Shown in pieces: positions 1 through 8,221 of a DNA stretch of 64,000 nucleotides. The DNA comes from CATOSD01 sp965226695 (lineage in GTDB: Bacteria > Chloroflexota > Dehalococcoidia > Lucifugimonadales > CATOSD01): the NCBI GenBank assembly GCA_965226695.1, contig OZ245405.1, forward strand, positions 1,674,001 through 1,738,000. The letters run 5' to 3'. Position 1 is the stretch's first letter, and the number at the start of each line of letters is the position of its first letter. The translations under genes were made by a program, and so were the position numbers. The notes beneath the pieces were generated by a model. That model was not told the origin of the DNA, made no database searches, and worked only from the letters and a program-made list of their open reading frames with translations.

Positions 1-1467
1 GTCAACAACTGTCACCGGGTCGTCATGTCCGTCGCCCCCCTCATCCGAAGACTCCTCAAGCTCGCCGAAATCCGTCTCACTTATGCCGGTGGTTTGAGCG
101 AGGCCCTGCAATCTGTACTTTCTTCGTTCCAACGCTCTTTCAATGGCGGCGATGCTGGAAGATGCGAGCTTGCGATACGTGGTCATCACAAAACCGATGG
201 CTCGACCCGTAGTACCACCCGCCGCCGCAGCGTCGTAGCCGAGCCTCAAGTACCGCTGAAGTCGTTCATCGAAATCTCTCGCTTCTTGCGAAAGCGGTAT
301 ATCGACTAGGTTGGTGTCCTGGCCGCGGAAGATGAACTTGCCATTGGCATCTGTCACAAGACTTTTGCGATTGCGAAGTACGACTTCAGCCACCACAGAA
401 GGATCAGAAAAGACAGTCGCGAACCGGCGCCCCAAATCGGGACGCAGCAACAGCAGTACATTGACGAACTGCTGTGTGCTGCCTTGGTGGGGCGTCCCAG
501 TTAGGAATAACAGCGTATCGGTCTGCTGCTGAAGTCGCTCCGCGAGTTGGTATCGCTGCGTTACCGCCTGATGCTCAATTTTGCTGAGGTGGTGAGCCTC
601 GTCAAATACGATTACATCCCACTCACCAGATTCCGTGAAGATTGGCCAGTGGGTGTCCGACTTTGCGCGGTCGATGGATACTATAGCCTTATCGAAACTC
701 GACCAGTGAGAGGGTTGATTGATGTTAAAGTCGAGGCCATAGATGCGGTAGTCCTCGTTAAACTTGTACTTCATTTCGTCTTGCCACTGCCTTACAACAC
801 CGGCTGGACAGACTACAAGTACGCGCCGCGCCTGACGGCGCCTCTTCATAGCGGCCAGAAGCAATCCGACCTCTATCGTCTTGCCCAGACCAACGTCATC
901 GGCAATGAGCCAGTTCGACTGCTCCGAAGTCATTATCCTGTGCACAAGGTCAATCTGGTGCGGAAGTGGATCAACATCGAGGCGGTCGAGAGCGCCGGTT
1001 ACTTGGTTCCATGATTCAAGGGCGTAAGCGAGGGCCTTCAGCCGAAAACGTTCCGCGTTGTCAACCCCTGGCGCCTCGGCGCGCTGGTACTTTATGCCCG
1101 CGTCCCTTAGACGAATGAGCTTCTCGTAAGGCAACCACCTGCTTTCCCCCGTGGAGTGAAGTTGCACCAGGACCATGTCCCGCCCGGCGATGCGTCTTGC
1201 TGTTACCACTGTGCCGGTTCCCAGCGTCCTTCGCGTGTTAGATCTGGGCTTGTCCTGCACTACGTGCCCCGGGCGGAATCCGTTTCGTAACTCAGAGACG
1301 GGATGCCATCCGTGGGTGCCGTCTATTCCCCATTGTACTTTGACAGACTCTGAGTCAGCCTCACTTTTGTGATCCACCACTCGACCAAGTCGGTGCTTGT
1401 ATTCTGGATGCGTAACGAAGCAATCAATTTGCGGTACGAGCAAGTTTTGAGAACTGGCTTCAACCAC
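1..1467 (-). CDS. SNF2-family helicase, 5' part (runs off left edge)
   Basis: 489 codons are visible and the reading frame is still open at the left edge, so the C-terminal helicase lobe lies outside the window. The start chosen is a GTG at 1467, directly after an in-frame TAG and 8 nt downstream of a GGGAGG ribosome binding site. Residues 189-197 read ADDVGLGKT (Walker A), residue 289 begins DEAHH (Walker B), and 322-329 read LTGTPHQG (motif III). Further on, TTYRKLASSS matches the linker seen in defence-type SNF2 helicases such as DrmD of DISARM. The N-terminal roughly 100 residues look like the small beta domain that precedes the motor in that clade. It is an ATP-driven DNA translocase by family. 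A defence role and the DrmD/DpdE-like assignment are inference. The neighbouring 377-residue gene ends 22 nt upstream, so the two are probably cotranscribed. Confidence 0.88.
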   Translation of the reverse strand, partial: MVEASSQNLLVPQIDCFVTHPEYKHRLGRVVDHKSEADSESVKVQWGIDGTHGWHPVSELRNGFRPGHVVQDKPRSNTRRTLGTGTVVTARRIAGRDMVLVQLHSTGESRWLPYEKLIRLRDAGIKYQRAEAPGVDNAERFRLKALAYALESWNQVTGALDRLDVDPLPHQIDLVHRIMTSEQSNWLIADDVGLGKTIEVGLLLAAMKRRRQARRVLVVCPAGVVRQWQDEMKYKFNEDYRIYGLDFNINQPSHWSSFDKAIVSIDRAKSDTHWPIFTESGEWDVIVFDEAHHLSKIEHQAVTQRYQLAERLQQQTDTLLFLTGTPHQGSTQQFVNVLLLLRPDLGRRFATVFSDPSVVAEVVLRNRKSLVTDANGKFIFRGQDTNLVDIPLSQEARDFDERLQRYLRLGYDAAAAGGTTGRAIGFVMTTYRKLASSSIAAIERALERRKYRLQGLAQTTGISETDFGELEESSDEGGDGHDDPVTVVD

Positions 1468-1489
1468 CTACATGGCCTCCCTAAATCGA

Positions 1490-2623
1490 TTAGTGCTGTT
1501 GCCATGACGCATCCGGCAAGTAGGGATGCGTTGCATCGATCCAACCGGACGCCCAACCTAGATTGTCATGCCAGTCGGCGGCGTCGTGCCAGTCCTGAAT
1601 CGCGAACCAGAATTCAGCATCCGAGTGACTGGCGTTCTCGAAATGGCAGCCTTCGTCTGGATCGCGATCCTTATCTGCCTGTGAACTGGACCTCAGGATT
1701 TCAAGCCAGTCTTCGTCTCTCTTCAAGCCAGCTCGAAAGAGAACGAACTCAGCAAATGACGAGACACTAAGTCTCCACGGTGAGTGCTCATTCCAATCGT
1801 TGAGCCAATTGCTGTCTATGATCTGCTCAGCCGGATACACCATTCGAAGATGAATCAACTCGTAGGTTGCATCAAGCGACAGAGTGCCTGGGTTCGAGTA
1901 AGTCCACCAGTGCCCCATCCGTTCGCGCCAAACATTGAGCTCCCACCATTCGGCGTTTTCCTCCCAGCAATTGATCCGAAACTCTATGAACAAAAGCAGG
2001 CTTCTTCCTGTCCAGACTTGGCGACGTAGCCATGTCAACCAATATCTCAGTCTTGCGGCACTCAACTCGCCTAACAACTCGGCACATTGCGATTTCTGAT
2101 CCGAGTCGGCTTCCCCAATTTTGGCGATGAATTCGTCAATCTTTAGGGTTCGCGCCAGATCCTCGCTTGTGCCGGCTGGTTCGTAGAGGGCTTCCCCTAG
2201 TTCGCTGTCGTACTCCGCGACTGGTTCTGGTTCTTCGAACTCAACCTGGTCAAAGTAGTCATCTTCGAAATTCGGCTCACTATCTCCGGCCTCTAACAGC
2301 CATATGTCTTGGTCAGCAGGTCCGTTGGGTTCTCCATTCCCAATTGGCGTTAAGTTCGACACGTTGTCAGTGTAGGTGCCATTGTCAGACACACTAACAT
2401 TCAAGCGGACATCCGAGGCTGTCCGCCCTCTTGCACTCCGCCCGGGAACAGAGCGAGGACTTTCGACTACTTGATCGCTCGCTGTTGAATGCGGGTCAGT
2501 CAACTGCTTCCCGGGGGCCGAAGTGCCCCATGGATCGTCCTCTTTGAGGACGGGCTCGCCGGCATCGATGAAGTCCTCATTGTTCCAGCCGAAGCCTGAG
2601 CCATATGTTTCATATTCATTCAT
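1490..2623 (-). CDS. Tryptophan-rich hypothetical protein upstream of the helicase
   Basis: 377 residues, family not recognised. Residues 1 to about 165 are acidic and low in complexity, rich in D, E, S, P and G, and probably disordered. The rest is predicted compact and extremely tryptophan-rich: I count 19 Trp in about 190 residues, including EWWE, HWWT and a run of DWHDAADWHD type. No transmembrane segment or signal peptide is visible. The ATG at 2623 has only a weak upstream purine stretch. It ends 22 nt before the GTG of the SNF2 helicase on the same strand, which suggests a two-gene operon and a helicase-linked function. It is not an obvious nuclease or methyltransferase. Confidence 0.75.
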   Translation of the reverse strand: MNEYETYGSGFGWNNEDFIDAGEPVLKEDDPWGTSAPGKQLTDPHSTASDQVVESPRSVPGRSARGRTASDVRLNVSVSDNGTYTDNVSNLTPIGNGEPNGPADQDIWLLEAGDSEPNFEDDYFDQVEFEEPEPVAEYDSELGEALYEPAGTSEDLARTLKIDEFIAKIGEADSDQKSQCAELLGELSAARLRYWLTWLRRQVWTGRSLLLFIEFRINCWEENAEWWELNVWRERMGHWWTYSNPGTLSLDATYELIHLRMVYPAEQIIDSNWLNDWNEHSPWRLSVSSFAEFVLFRAGLKRDEDWLEILRSSSQADKDRDPDEGCHFENASHSDAEFWFAIQDWHDAADWHDNLGWASGWIDATHPYLPDASWQQH

Positions 2624-2830
2624 GACTAGCCCATTGTACCTTTTCGTTCAACGCCGTGAGCATCCTTCCATCGATTTTCTCGGCCAATTGAAGCCTTCCC
2701 TTGGCCTACAACTGCACGTGGGCTACACCGGACAAGCCTCGCCAGTCAGACGTACAACGACACTGCGCACACGCTGTGAAGCTTGACTTGTTGATAAGAT
2801 TCGACCATCAGGAATCCCCAACCCTCCCCC

Positions 2831-2886
2831 TTGACCCCTCCCGCACACCCGTGCTACGCTCCCCGCATCGAGGGACCGACCCCGCC
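2831..2886 (+). promoter_or_regulatory. Promoter and conserved leader of HTH cassette, copy 1
   Basis: A -35 TTGACC (2831-2836) and a -10 TACGCT (2855-2860) are separated by 18 nt, and the -10 is preceded by CCGTGC. Eight nt after the -10 comes CGAGGGACCGACCCCGC (2869-2885). The second cassette, 22 kb away, has the same -10 context, the same 8-nt gap and the identical 17-mer. Conservation outside the coding region suggests a transcription start plus an operator, possibly bound by the HTH protein itself. Confidence 0.6.
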
Positions 2887-3035
2887 ATCCGCCCGCCACG
2901 CGCACGGCAGCCGGGCCCTCCCGCCCACCTGTCCCATCCCTGCCACACCTTGCGGCTTCCGCTCCCGTGTCCGTGCCAAAAGGCGACCCCGCCGGGGCCG
3001 CTCCAACAGCATTCACAGCTATGAGGTGGAACAGA

Positions 3036-3446
3036 ATGGAACAAAACGGAACACATTTCGCCGAAAACCTGACCCAGAGGCAGCTCACGGCCCTCCCGCA
3101 CCTGCTCAGGCCCGGATCGCTCTCTGTCCAGGCACGCCACGCCGGCGTCGGCCGCACCACCCTCTACCGCTGGCTCCAGGACGAAAAATTCCGCGAATGC
3201 CTCGAGTGGCTCCGCAAAGAGACCATGCGCTTCACCCAGGCCCAGCTTCAGGCAATGTCGTACAAGGCCGCCGCCGTTCTCGACGACGCCCTCGATGACC
3301 ACGACACCCGAATCCGCCTCCAGGCTGCCCGGCTCGTCCTGGACCAAGCCCACAACGCCCAGCGCGACCAGACCCTCCACAGTAAGGTCGAAAACCTCAT
3401 CGACGCCGTGACGCTCATGGACGACCCCATGTGGCGCCCTCGATAA
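3036..3446 (+). CDS. Small HTH protein of the duplicated cassette, copy 1
   Basis: 136 residues from ATG 3036, which follows a GAGGTGG site. This start aligns with the start of copy 2 at 25845, whereas upstream in-frame GTG codons do not. The N-terminal half contains TQRQLTALPHLLRPGSLS followed by a helix-turn-helix ending in RTTLYRWL, like the homeodomain-type HTH of phBC6A51/terminase-small-subunit proteins. The C-terminal half carries a helical RIRLQAARLVLD segment. It is about 60% identical by eye to copy 2. Its last residues run past the position where copy 2 has a TAG stop, into what was the start of the partner gene. DNA binding is likely; the target is unknown. Phage or mobile-element ancestry is possible. 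Confidence 0.75.
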   Translation: MEQNGTHFAENLTQRQLTALPHLLRPGSLSVQARHAGVGRTTLYRWLQDEKFRECLEWLRKETMRFTQAQLQAMSYKAAAVLDDALDDHDTRIRLQAARLVLDQAHNAQRDQTLHSKVENLIDAVTLMDDPMWRPR

Positions 3447-3463
3447 GGCAGCATGGTCTTCCA
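3431..3463 (+). pseudogene. Remnant of the partner gene of the HTH cassette
   Basis: The first roughly 30 nt match the start of the intact partner gene at 26240: GTGGCGCC, then TCGATA, then CAGCATGGT. A 1-nt insertion follows TCGATA, and similarity is lost after about 3463. The partner gene has therefore been truncated next to tRNA-Pro. The HTH gene now reads through this remnant to a TAA at 3444-3446. Confidence 0.55.
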
Positions 3464-3499
3464 CCGCAGAGTGAGACAGGCTCGCCGATGCCCTCCGCG

Positions 3500-3528
3500 T
3501 TGTACGCGCGCTGTGCCTGTGCTATCCT
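3500..3528 (+). promoter_or_regulatory. Promoter of tRNA-Pro
   Basis: TTGTAC (3500-3505), 17 nt, TATCCT (3523-3528). The expected start site is within a few nucleotides of the mature tRNA 5' end at 3537. Confidence 0.6.
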
Positions 3529-3536
3529 ATTCGCCA

Positions 3537-3613
3537 CGGGGAGTAGCGCAGCTTGGTAGCGCACCTGCATGGGGTGCAGGGGGTCGCTGGTTCAATTCCA
3601 GTCTCCCCGACCA
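3537..3613 (+). tRNA. tRNA-Pro (anticodon GGG)
   Basis: 77-nt cloverleaf with acceptor stem CGGGGAG (3537-3543) pairing with CTCCCCG (3603-3609), discriminator A and an encoded CCA (3611-3613). The anticodon stem is CCTGC/GCAGG around loop ATGGGGT, giving anticodon GGG, which reads CCC proline codons. The T loop contains GGTTCAATTCC. It sits immediately downstream of a truncated HTH cassette, so it may mark an old integration or rearrangement boundary. Confidence 0.95.
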
Positions 3614-3748
3614 GCGCTGCACTCAGCCGTTCCGTTGGCCCGCCGCGACGCGTGGGCGCCAGCATTTCTCAGGCCTGCGCGAAGGCGTTGACCAACAGAT
3701 TACCGCCCCCTAACATTGCCTCGAGCATTTCCAGCCAGGAGTCGCCCC

Positions 3749-4783
3749 ATGCAAAGCCCAGACCTGCCCGTGCTGCCAACGTCGGTGGTCGGCAGCTACG
3801 CCACCCCGAGCTGGCTGTGGACTGCCATGGACGCCATCGAGCGAGGCGAGTACGGCGCAACCGACGTCAGAGAGACCTACGACGACGCGGTGAGCATGGC
3901 CCTGATGGACCAGGAACGGGCGGGAATCGACATAATCAGCGACGGTGAGATGCGCCGATTCTACTTTGTGCAGAGCTTCTATGGCAGGATGACCGGCATC
4001 GCAGAAGACCCGCCGCTACGGAAGGTCGGCCTTTACGGCTACGACTCCCCGCCGCGCTTCCACACCACCGGCAAGGTCGGCGTGCCCGACGGACTCGGAA
4101 TCGTAGAGGATTACGAGTTCGCCAGGAGCCGCACCACGCTGCCAATGAAGGTTACCTGCCCCGGGCCGCTCACGCTTACCATCCACTTGAGGCCCCGGGA
4201 GGGCTACCGCGACAGGCTGGAGCTGGCGCAGGAGTTCGCCGGCGTCATCAACCGGGAGCTGCGCAGGCTGGTGGATCTCGGCGCCGACTTCATCCAGCTC
4301 GACGAGCCCTCGTTCGCAATCATACCCGGCTCGGTGCGTGACTGGGTGGAGCTTTACAACGCCTGCGTGGAGGGCGTGAATGCCAAGCTCGCGCTGCACG
4401 TCTGTTTCGGTAACCTGGGGAGCCGTCCCCGCGGCAAGCGCCGCTACGCCTGGATGTTGCCGGAGCTTCTCGACTGCCGCGCCGACCAATTCGTGTTCGA
4501 GTTCGCCAACCGCGAAATGGCGGAGAGCGGGCTGTGGAGCGAGTTCGACATAGATAGGGAGCTGGGCGCGGGAGTGGTGGACATCAAGTCGTTTTACGTC
4601 GAGAAGCCTGAGGACGTGGCGGAGCGCATTCGCGAGCTGCTGAGGCACGTCAGCCCTGAGAGGCTGTACCTCAACCCGGATTGCGGCTTCTTCCAGCTCC
4701 CCAGGTGGATCTCGTACCTCAAGCTGGATGCGCTGGCAAAGGGCGCGAAGATAGTACGCGAGGAGCTCGGAGCGGCGGGATAG
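3749..4783 (+). CDS. Cobalamin-independent methionine synthase (MetE C-terminal) family protein
   Basis: 344 residues from ATG 3749, which has GGAG 8 nt upstream; a longer in-frame start at 3716 lacks a good site. It is a single TIM-barrel homologue of the catalytic C-terminal half of MetE. The N-terminus PTSVVGSYATPSWLW, the central IQLDEPSFA, HVCFGN and the C-terminal YLNPDCGF carry the expected substrate and zinc ligands (Asp, Glu, His, Cys). Such short forms transfer methyl groups from methyl-tetrahydrofolate or other donors to thiols; the real substrate cannot be read from sequence. The acyl-CoA synthetase gene starts 44 nt downstream on the same strand, so a catabolic rather than purely methionine-biosynthetic role is possible. 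Confidence 0.85.
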   Translation: MQSPDLPVLPTSVVGSYATPSWLWTAMDAIERGEYGATDVRETYDDAVSMALMDQERAGIDIISDGEMRRFYFVQSFYGRMTGIAEDPPLRKVGLYGYDSPPRFHTTGKVGVPDGLGIVEDYEFARSRTTLPMKVTCPGPLTLTIHLRPREGYRDRLELAQEFAGVINRELRRLVDLGADFIQLDEPSFAIIPGSVRDWVELYNACVEGVNAKLALHVCFGNLGSRPRGKRRYAWMLPELLDCRADQFVFEFANREMAESGLWSEFDIDRELGAGVVDIKSFYVEKPEDVAERIRELLRHVSPERLYLNPDCGFFQLPRWISYLKLDALAKGAKIVREELGAAG

Positions 4784-4827
4784 CGGCCCGAACGGGCGGC
4801 GCCCACTCGCGCGGAGGAGAGCACGGC

Positions 4828-6477
4828 ATGGCAGACGACAGGCCGAACATGACCGACTACGAGGCCGAGCGGCGGGAATTCCGATTGGACGTCCCGGAAC
4901 ACTTCAATTTCGGATTCGACGTGATTGACAAATGGGCGGAGGACCGAACCAAGCTCGCCCTGATATCGGTGGCGCCGGATGGCGAAAGCGCCCAGAAGCA
5001 CACGTTCTGGGACCTCAAGGTGCAGTCCAACAAGTTCGCCAACCTGCTTGCCGGCCTTGGCGTGGATAGGGGCGAGCGCGCCTTCTTCATGGGGCCGCGT
5101 GTGCCTGAGTGGTACGTGGCCGTTCTGGGTATGATCAAGGCCGGCGTCATCCCCATGCCCGCGACCACGCTCTTGACGCCCCACGATATCGAGTATCGCG
5201 TGACCCTCGCGGACGCCACGGTGGCCATAGTTGACTTGGAGAATGCCCACAAAGTCGAAGAAGTGGTGGCCGACTGCCCGACGCTGGAGAGGATCATCCT
5301 GCTGGACGGCAGCAGGCGCGGCTGGACCAGCTGGCAGGACGAAATGGACGGGCTGTCCGCGTCGTACGAGCCGGCCGAGCCAACCCGCAGCGACGACGAC
5401 ATGATCATTTACTTCACGTCCGGCACGGTGGGCCCGCCCAAGATGGTGCTGCACACCCAGGCGTCCTACGCGATCGCCCACGTCATCACCGCCCGCTTCT
5501 GGCACGACCTCAAGCCCACGGACGTCCACTGGGCCATATCCGACACCGGCTGGGCCAAGACCGCCTACGGCAAGCTGTTCGGGCAGTGGACGGAAGGCGC
5601 GGCGGTGCTCCAGCACAACGCGCAAGGCCGCTTCGACCCCGACCTCACCCTGCGAATCTTGACCCGCTACGGAGTGTCTGCGTTTTGCGCGCCGCCCACC
5701 GTATACCGGATGATGGTGCTTGGCGACCTTTCGAAGTACGACCTGAGTTCGCTGCTCCACTGCACGGGAGCGGGTGAGCCGCTCAACCCTGAGGTCATCA
5801 AGCAGTGGGAGGACGGCACCGGCCACACTATCTATGACGGCTACGGCCAGACGGAAACGGTGCTGCTGGTTGGAAACTACCGCTGCATGCCCGTGAAGCC
5901 CGGCTCGATGGGCCTGCCCACACCCGGCTTCGACGTCGCGGTCATCGACGATGACGGCGCCGAGCTCGGTCCGAACGAGGAAGGCCAGATCGCGGTTCGA
6001 GTCTCCCCGGAGCGCCCCGTAGGCCTGATGAAGGAATACTGGCGCGACAAGGACGCGATGGACTCGTGCATGTTCGGTGACTGGTATTTAACGGGCGACA
6101 AGGCGTACGTGGATGAGGACGGCTACTACTGGTTCGTGGGCCGCGCGGACGATCTCATAATCTCGGCAGGCTACCGCATAGGCCCGTTCGAGGTGGAGAG
6201 CGCGCTCATCGAGCACCCCGCCGTGGCCGAGTCGGCCGTCGTTGCCAGCCCCGACGAGATTCGCGGAAGCATCGTCAAGGCGTTCGTGGTGCTCGCGCCC
6301 GGCTACGTGGAGTCGGACGAACTGACGGGCAGTCTGCAGGCCCACGTCAGGAGCGTGACCGCGCCCTACAAGTACCCCCGGGCTGTGGAATTCGTCTCCG
6401 AGCTGCCCAAGACCATCAGCGGAAAGATACGCCGGGTAGAGCTGCGCCAGCGAGAGTTGGACAGCGCCCGGTCCTAG
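4828..6477 (+). CDS. AMP-forming acyl-CoA synthetase (medium-chain/benzoate type)
   Basis: 549 residues from ATG 4828, preceded by GGAGGAGA at 4812-4819. It belongs to the ANL superfamily, which activates a carboxylic acid with ATP to an acyl-adenylate and then forms the CoA thioester in the cytosol. The phosphate-binding loop is YFTSGTVGPPKM, the adenine-binding motif DGYGQTET, the hinge region YLTGDKAYVDEDGYYWFVGR and the C-terminal catalytic lysine motif PKTISGKIRR. Overall it resembles the ACSM/benzoate-CoA ligase branch; substrate is not determinable here. It is probably cotranscribed with the MetE-like gene and converges with the gene at 6490. Confidence 0.92.
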   Translation: MADDRPNMTDYEAERREFRLDVPEHFNFGFDVIDKWAEDRTKLALISVAPDGESAQKHTFWDLKVQSNKFANLLAGLGVDRGERAFFMGPRVPEWYVAVLGMIKAGVIPMPATTLLTPHDIEYRVTLADATVAIVDLENAHKVEEVVADCPTLERIILLDGSRRGWTSWQDEMDGLSASYEPAEPTRSDDDMIIYFTSGTVGPPKMVLHTQASYAIAHVITARFWHDLKPTDVHWAISDTGWAKTAYGKLFGQWTEGAAVLQHNAQGRFDPDLTLRILTRYGVSAFCAPPTVYRMMVLGDLSKYDLSSLLHCTGAGEPLNPEVIKQWEDGTGHTIYDGYGQTETVLLVGNYRCMPVKPGSMGLPTPGFDVAVIDDDGAELGPNEEGQIAVRVSPERPVGLMKEYWRDKDAMDSCMFGDWYLTGDKAYVDEDGYYWFVGRADDLIISAGYRIGPFEVESALIEHPAVAESAVVASPDEIRGSIVKAFVVLAPGYVESDELTGSLQAHVRSVTAPYKYPRAVEFVSELPKTISGKIRRVELRQRELDSARS

Positions 6478-6489
6478 GCCGCCGAGGGG

Positions 6490-6804
6490 CTACGCCAGGC
6501 GCTCGTGGCCGCCGTTATCGTCGAAGTCGCGGGCGCTGAACACGCCGATATCCCGTCCCTGGTGGACGTGGAAGATGATCTCCTGCCTGTTGATCCCCAC
6601 GCAGTCGAGCAGTTCGTCGTCGATCAGGTCGATGAGGTCCTGTATCCCGTCCGTAGTCAGGCTCTCCTCCACGTTCAGCGTGGCGTGAATGACGGTGTGG
6701 GTGAAGTGTATGTCCAACCGTCCCACTGCTCTCTCGTCCTCCAGCACCACGTAGCACTCAGAGTAGGGAGTGCGGCACTCTCGTTCGAAGTAGAAGTTTT
6801 CCAT
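6490..6804 (-). CDS. Hypothetical protein, 104 residues
   Basis: Soluble protein of mixed alpha/beta character with no recognised family. It opens MENFYFERECRTPYSECYV, has an acidic helical stretch DLIDLIDDELLD and ends with RDFDDNGGHERLA. No signal peptide or membrane segment is visible. It lies 82 nt downstream of proA on the same strand and converges with the acyl-CoA synthetase 12 nt away. Its composition is natural and no better frame exists on the other strand, so I consider it a real gene. Confidence 0.7.
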   Translation of the reverse strand: MENFYFERECRTPYSECYVVLEDERAVGRLDIHFTHTVIHATLNVEESLTTDGIQDLIDLIDDELLDCVGINRQEIIFHVHQGRDIGVFSARDFDDNGGHERLA

Positions 6805-6886
6805 TAACCCGCCTAGGCTTCCGGCCCGCGTGCAGCCGGGGATGTGATTGGGACACGCCGGATTCGCGGAGGCGCGGCGTGGGCCG

Positions 6887-8152
6887 TTACAGCCTCACCT
6901 GGCCGTTGCCAAGCACGACCCACTTGTAGGACGTCAGCTCCCGCAGCCCCATCGGCCCCCGCGCGTGCATCTTATTGGTGCTGATGGCGACTTCCGCGCC
7001 GAGCCCGAACTGGCCGCCGTCGTTGAAGCGAGTGGAGGTGTTGACCATCACGGCGCTGGAGTCCACGTCGTCCAGGAACCGCATAGCCGCCGAGTAGTCT
7101 TCCGTTACAATCGCCTCCGTGTGGCCGGAGCCGTAGCTGACTATGTGGTCCAGCGCCTCGTCCAGCGAGTCCACTATCTTGACGGCGGCAGTCAGCGACA
7201 AAAACTCGGTGCTCCAGTCCTCTTCGGTTGCCGGAATCACCTTCAGGGCCTCGGTCGGTCCAAGTATGCTGAGCGCGCGCCTGTCGCAGCGTGCCTCTAC
7301 GCCGTCCTCACCGAACGCCTCGGCGAGCCGGGGCAGGTACGCCGGGGCGATGGCGGAGTGTACCAGCACGGTGTCGAGCGCGTTGCACACTGAAGGTCGC
7401 TGCACCTTGGCGTTGTGCACTATGTTCACCGCCATGTCAACGTCGGCCGACCTGTCCACGTAGGTGTGGCATACGCCCACGCCGCCCGTCACCGCGGGTA
7501 CGGTGGCCTCGGCCGCCACTCGGTTTATCAGCTCCTGTCCGCCTCGGGGGATGATGAGGTCGATCACGCCGCGCATGGTGAGCATGCGTCCGACCAGCGC
7601 GCGGTCGGTGGACTCGACTCGCTGCACGGCGTCGCGCGGCAGCCCGGCCTCGTCAAGCGAGTCCCTTACGAGCGCCGCGAGCGCCGCGTTTGAATGAGCG
7701 GCCTCTCTGCCGCCACGCAATATCACCGAATTGCCCGACTTTAGACACAGCGCCGAGATGTCGACCGTAACATTGGGCCGGCTCTCGTAGATGGCGCCTA
7801 TCACGCCCAGCGGCACCGTGCGCCGGCCTACGCGCAGGCCGTTGGGCATCTCCCGCATGTCGAGGGTCTCTCCCACCGGGTCGGGCAGCTTGGCCACCGC
7901 TCGCACGTCTGCCGCGAGGCCCTGGAGCCTTTCCTGGTCGAGCATTAGCCTGTCAAGCAGCGCGTCGCTGAGACCGGCCTGCCTTCCGGCCTCGAGGTCC
8001 TGCTCGTTTGCCGCTAGTATCTCGCTCCGCCTGCGGGCCAGCCCGTCGGCTACGATCTCGAGAGCCGTATTCTTAGCGTGGCCGCCGGCCTTCGCCAGCA
8101 ATCGGGCCGCTTCCCTCGCTGCGGCGCCCTTATTCGTCAATTCGTCCGTCAA
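6887..8152 (-). CDS. proA: Glutamate-5-semialdehyde dehydrogenase (gamma-glutamyl phosphate reductase)
   Basis: 421 residues, the usual ProA length. It performs the NADPH-dependent reduction of gamma-glutamyl phosphate in proline biosynthesis. Seen: the N-terminal KNTALEIVADGL, IGAIYESRPNVTVD, SGNSVILRGGREAAHSN, the central GGVGVCHTYVD with the catalytic cysteine, and the C-terminal NASTRFNDGG-type segment (here NTSTRFNDGGQFGLG) with RGPMGL. The start is a TTG at 8152 with GAGGTG 5 nt upstream. proB is upstream with a 69-nt gap, so the two form the standard proBA unit. Confidence 0.97.
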   Translation of the reverse strand: MTDELTNKGAAAREAARLLAKAGGHAKNTALEIVADGLARRRSEILAANEQDLEAGRQAGLSDALLDRLMLDQERLQGLAADVRAVAKLPDPVGETLDMREMPNGLRVGRRTVPLGVIGAIYESRPNVTVDISALCLKSGNSVILRGGREAAHSNAALAALVRDSLDEAGLPRDAVQRVESTDRALVGRMLTMRGVIDLIIPRGGQELINRVAAEATVPAVTGGVGVCHTYVDRSADVDMAVNIVHNAKVQRPSVCNALDTVLVHSAIAPAYLPRLAEAFGEDGVEARCDRRALSILGPTEALKVIPATEEDWSTEFLSLTAAVKIVDSLDEALDHIVSYGSGHTEAIVTEDYSAAMRFLDDVDSSAVMVNTSTRFNDGGQFGLGAEVAISTNKMHARGPMGLRELTSYKWVVLGNGQVRL

Positions 8153-8221
8153 GTTCGCACCTCACCGTCAGTCCGCGGCGCTCCCTCGCTCCGCCGCCGG
8201 CACTCATTCACGCGGTTGCGC

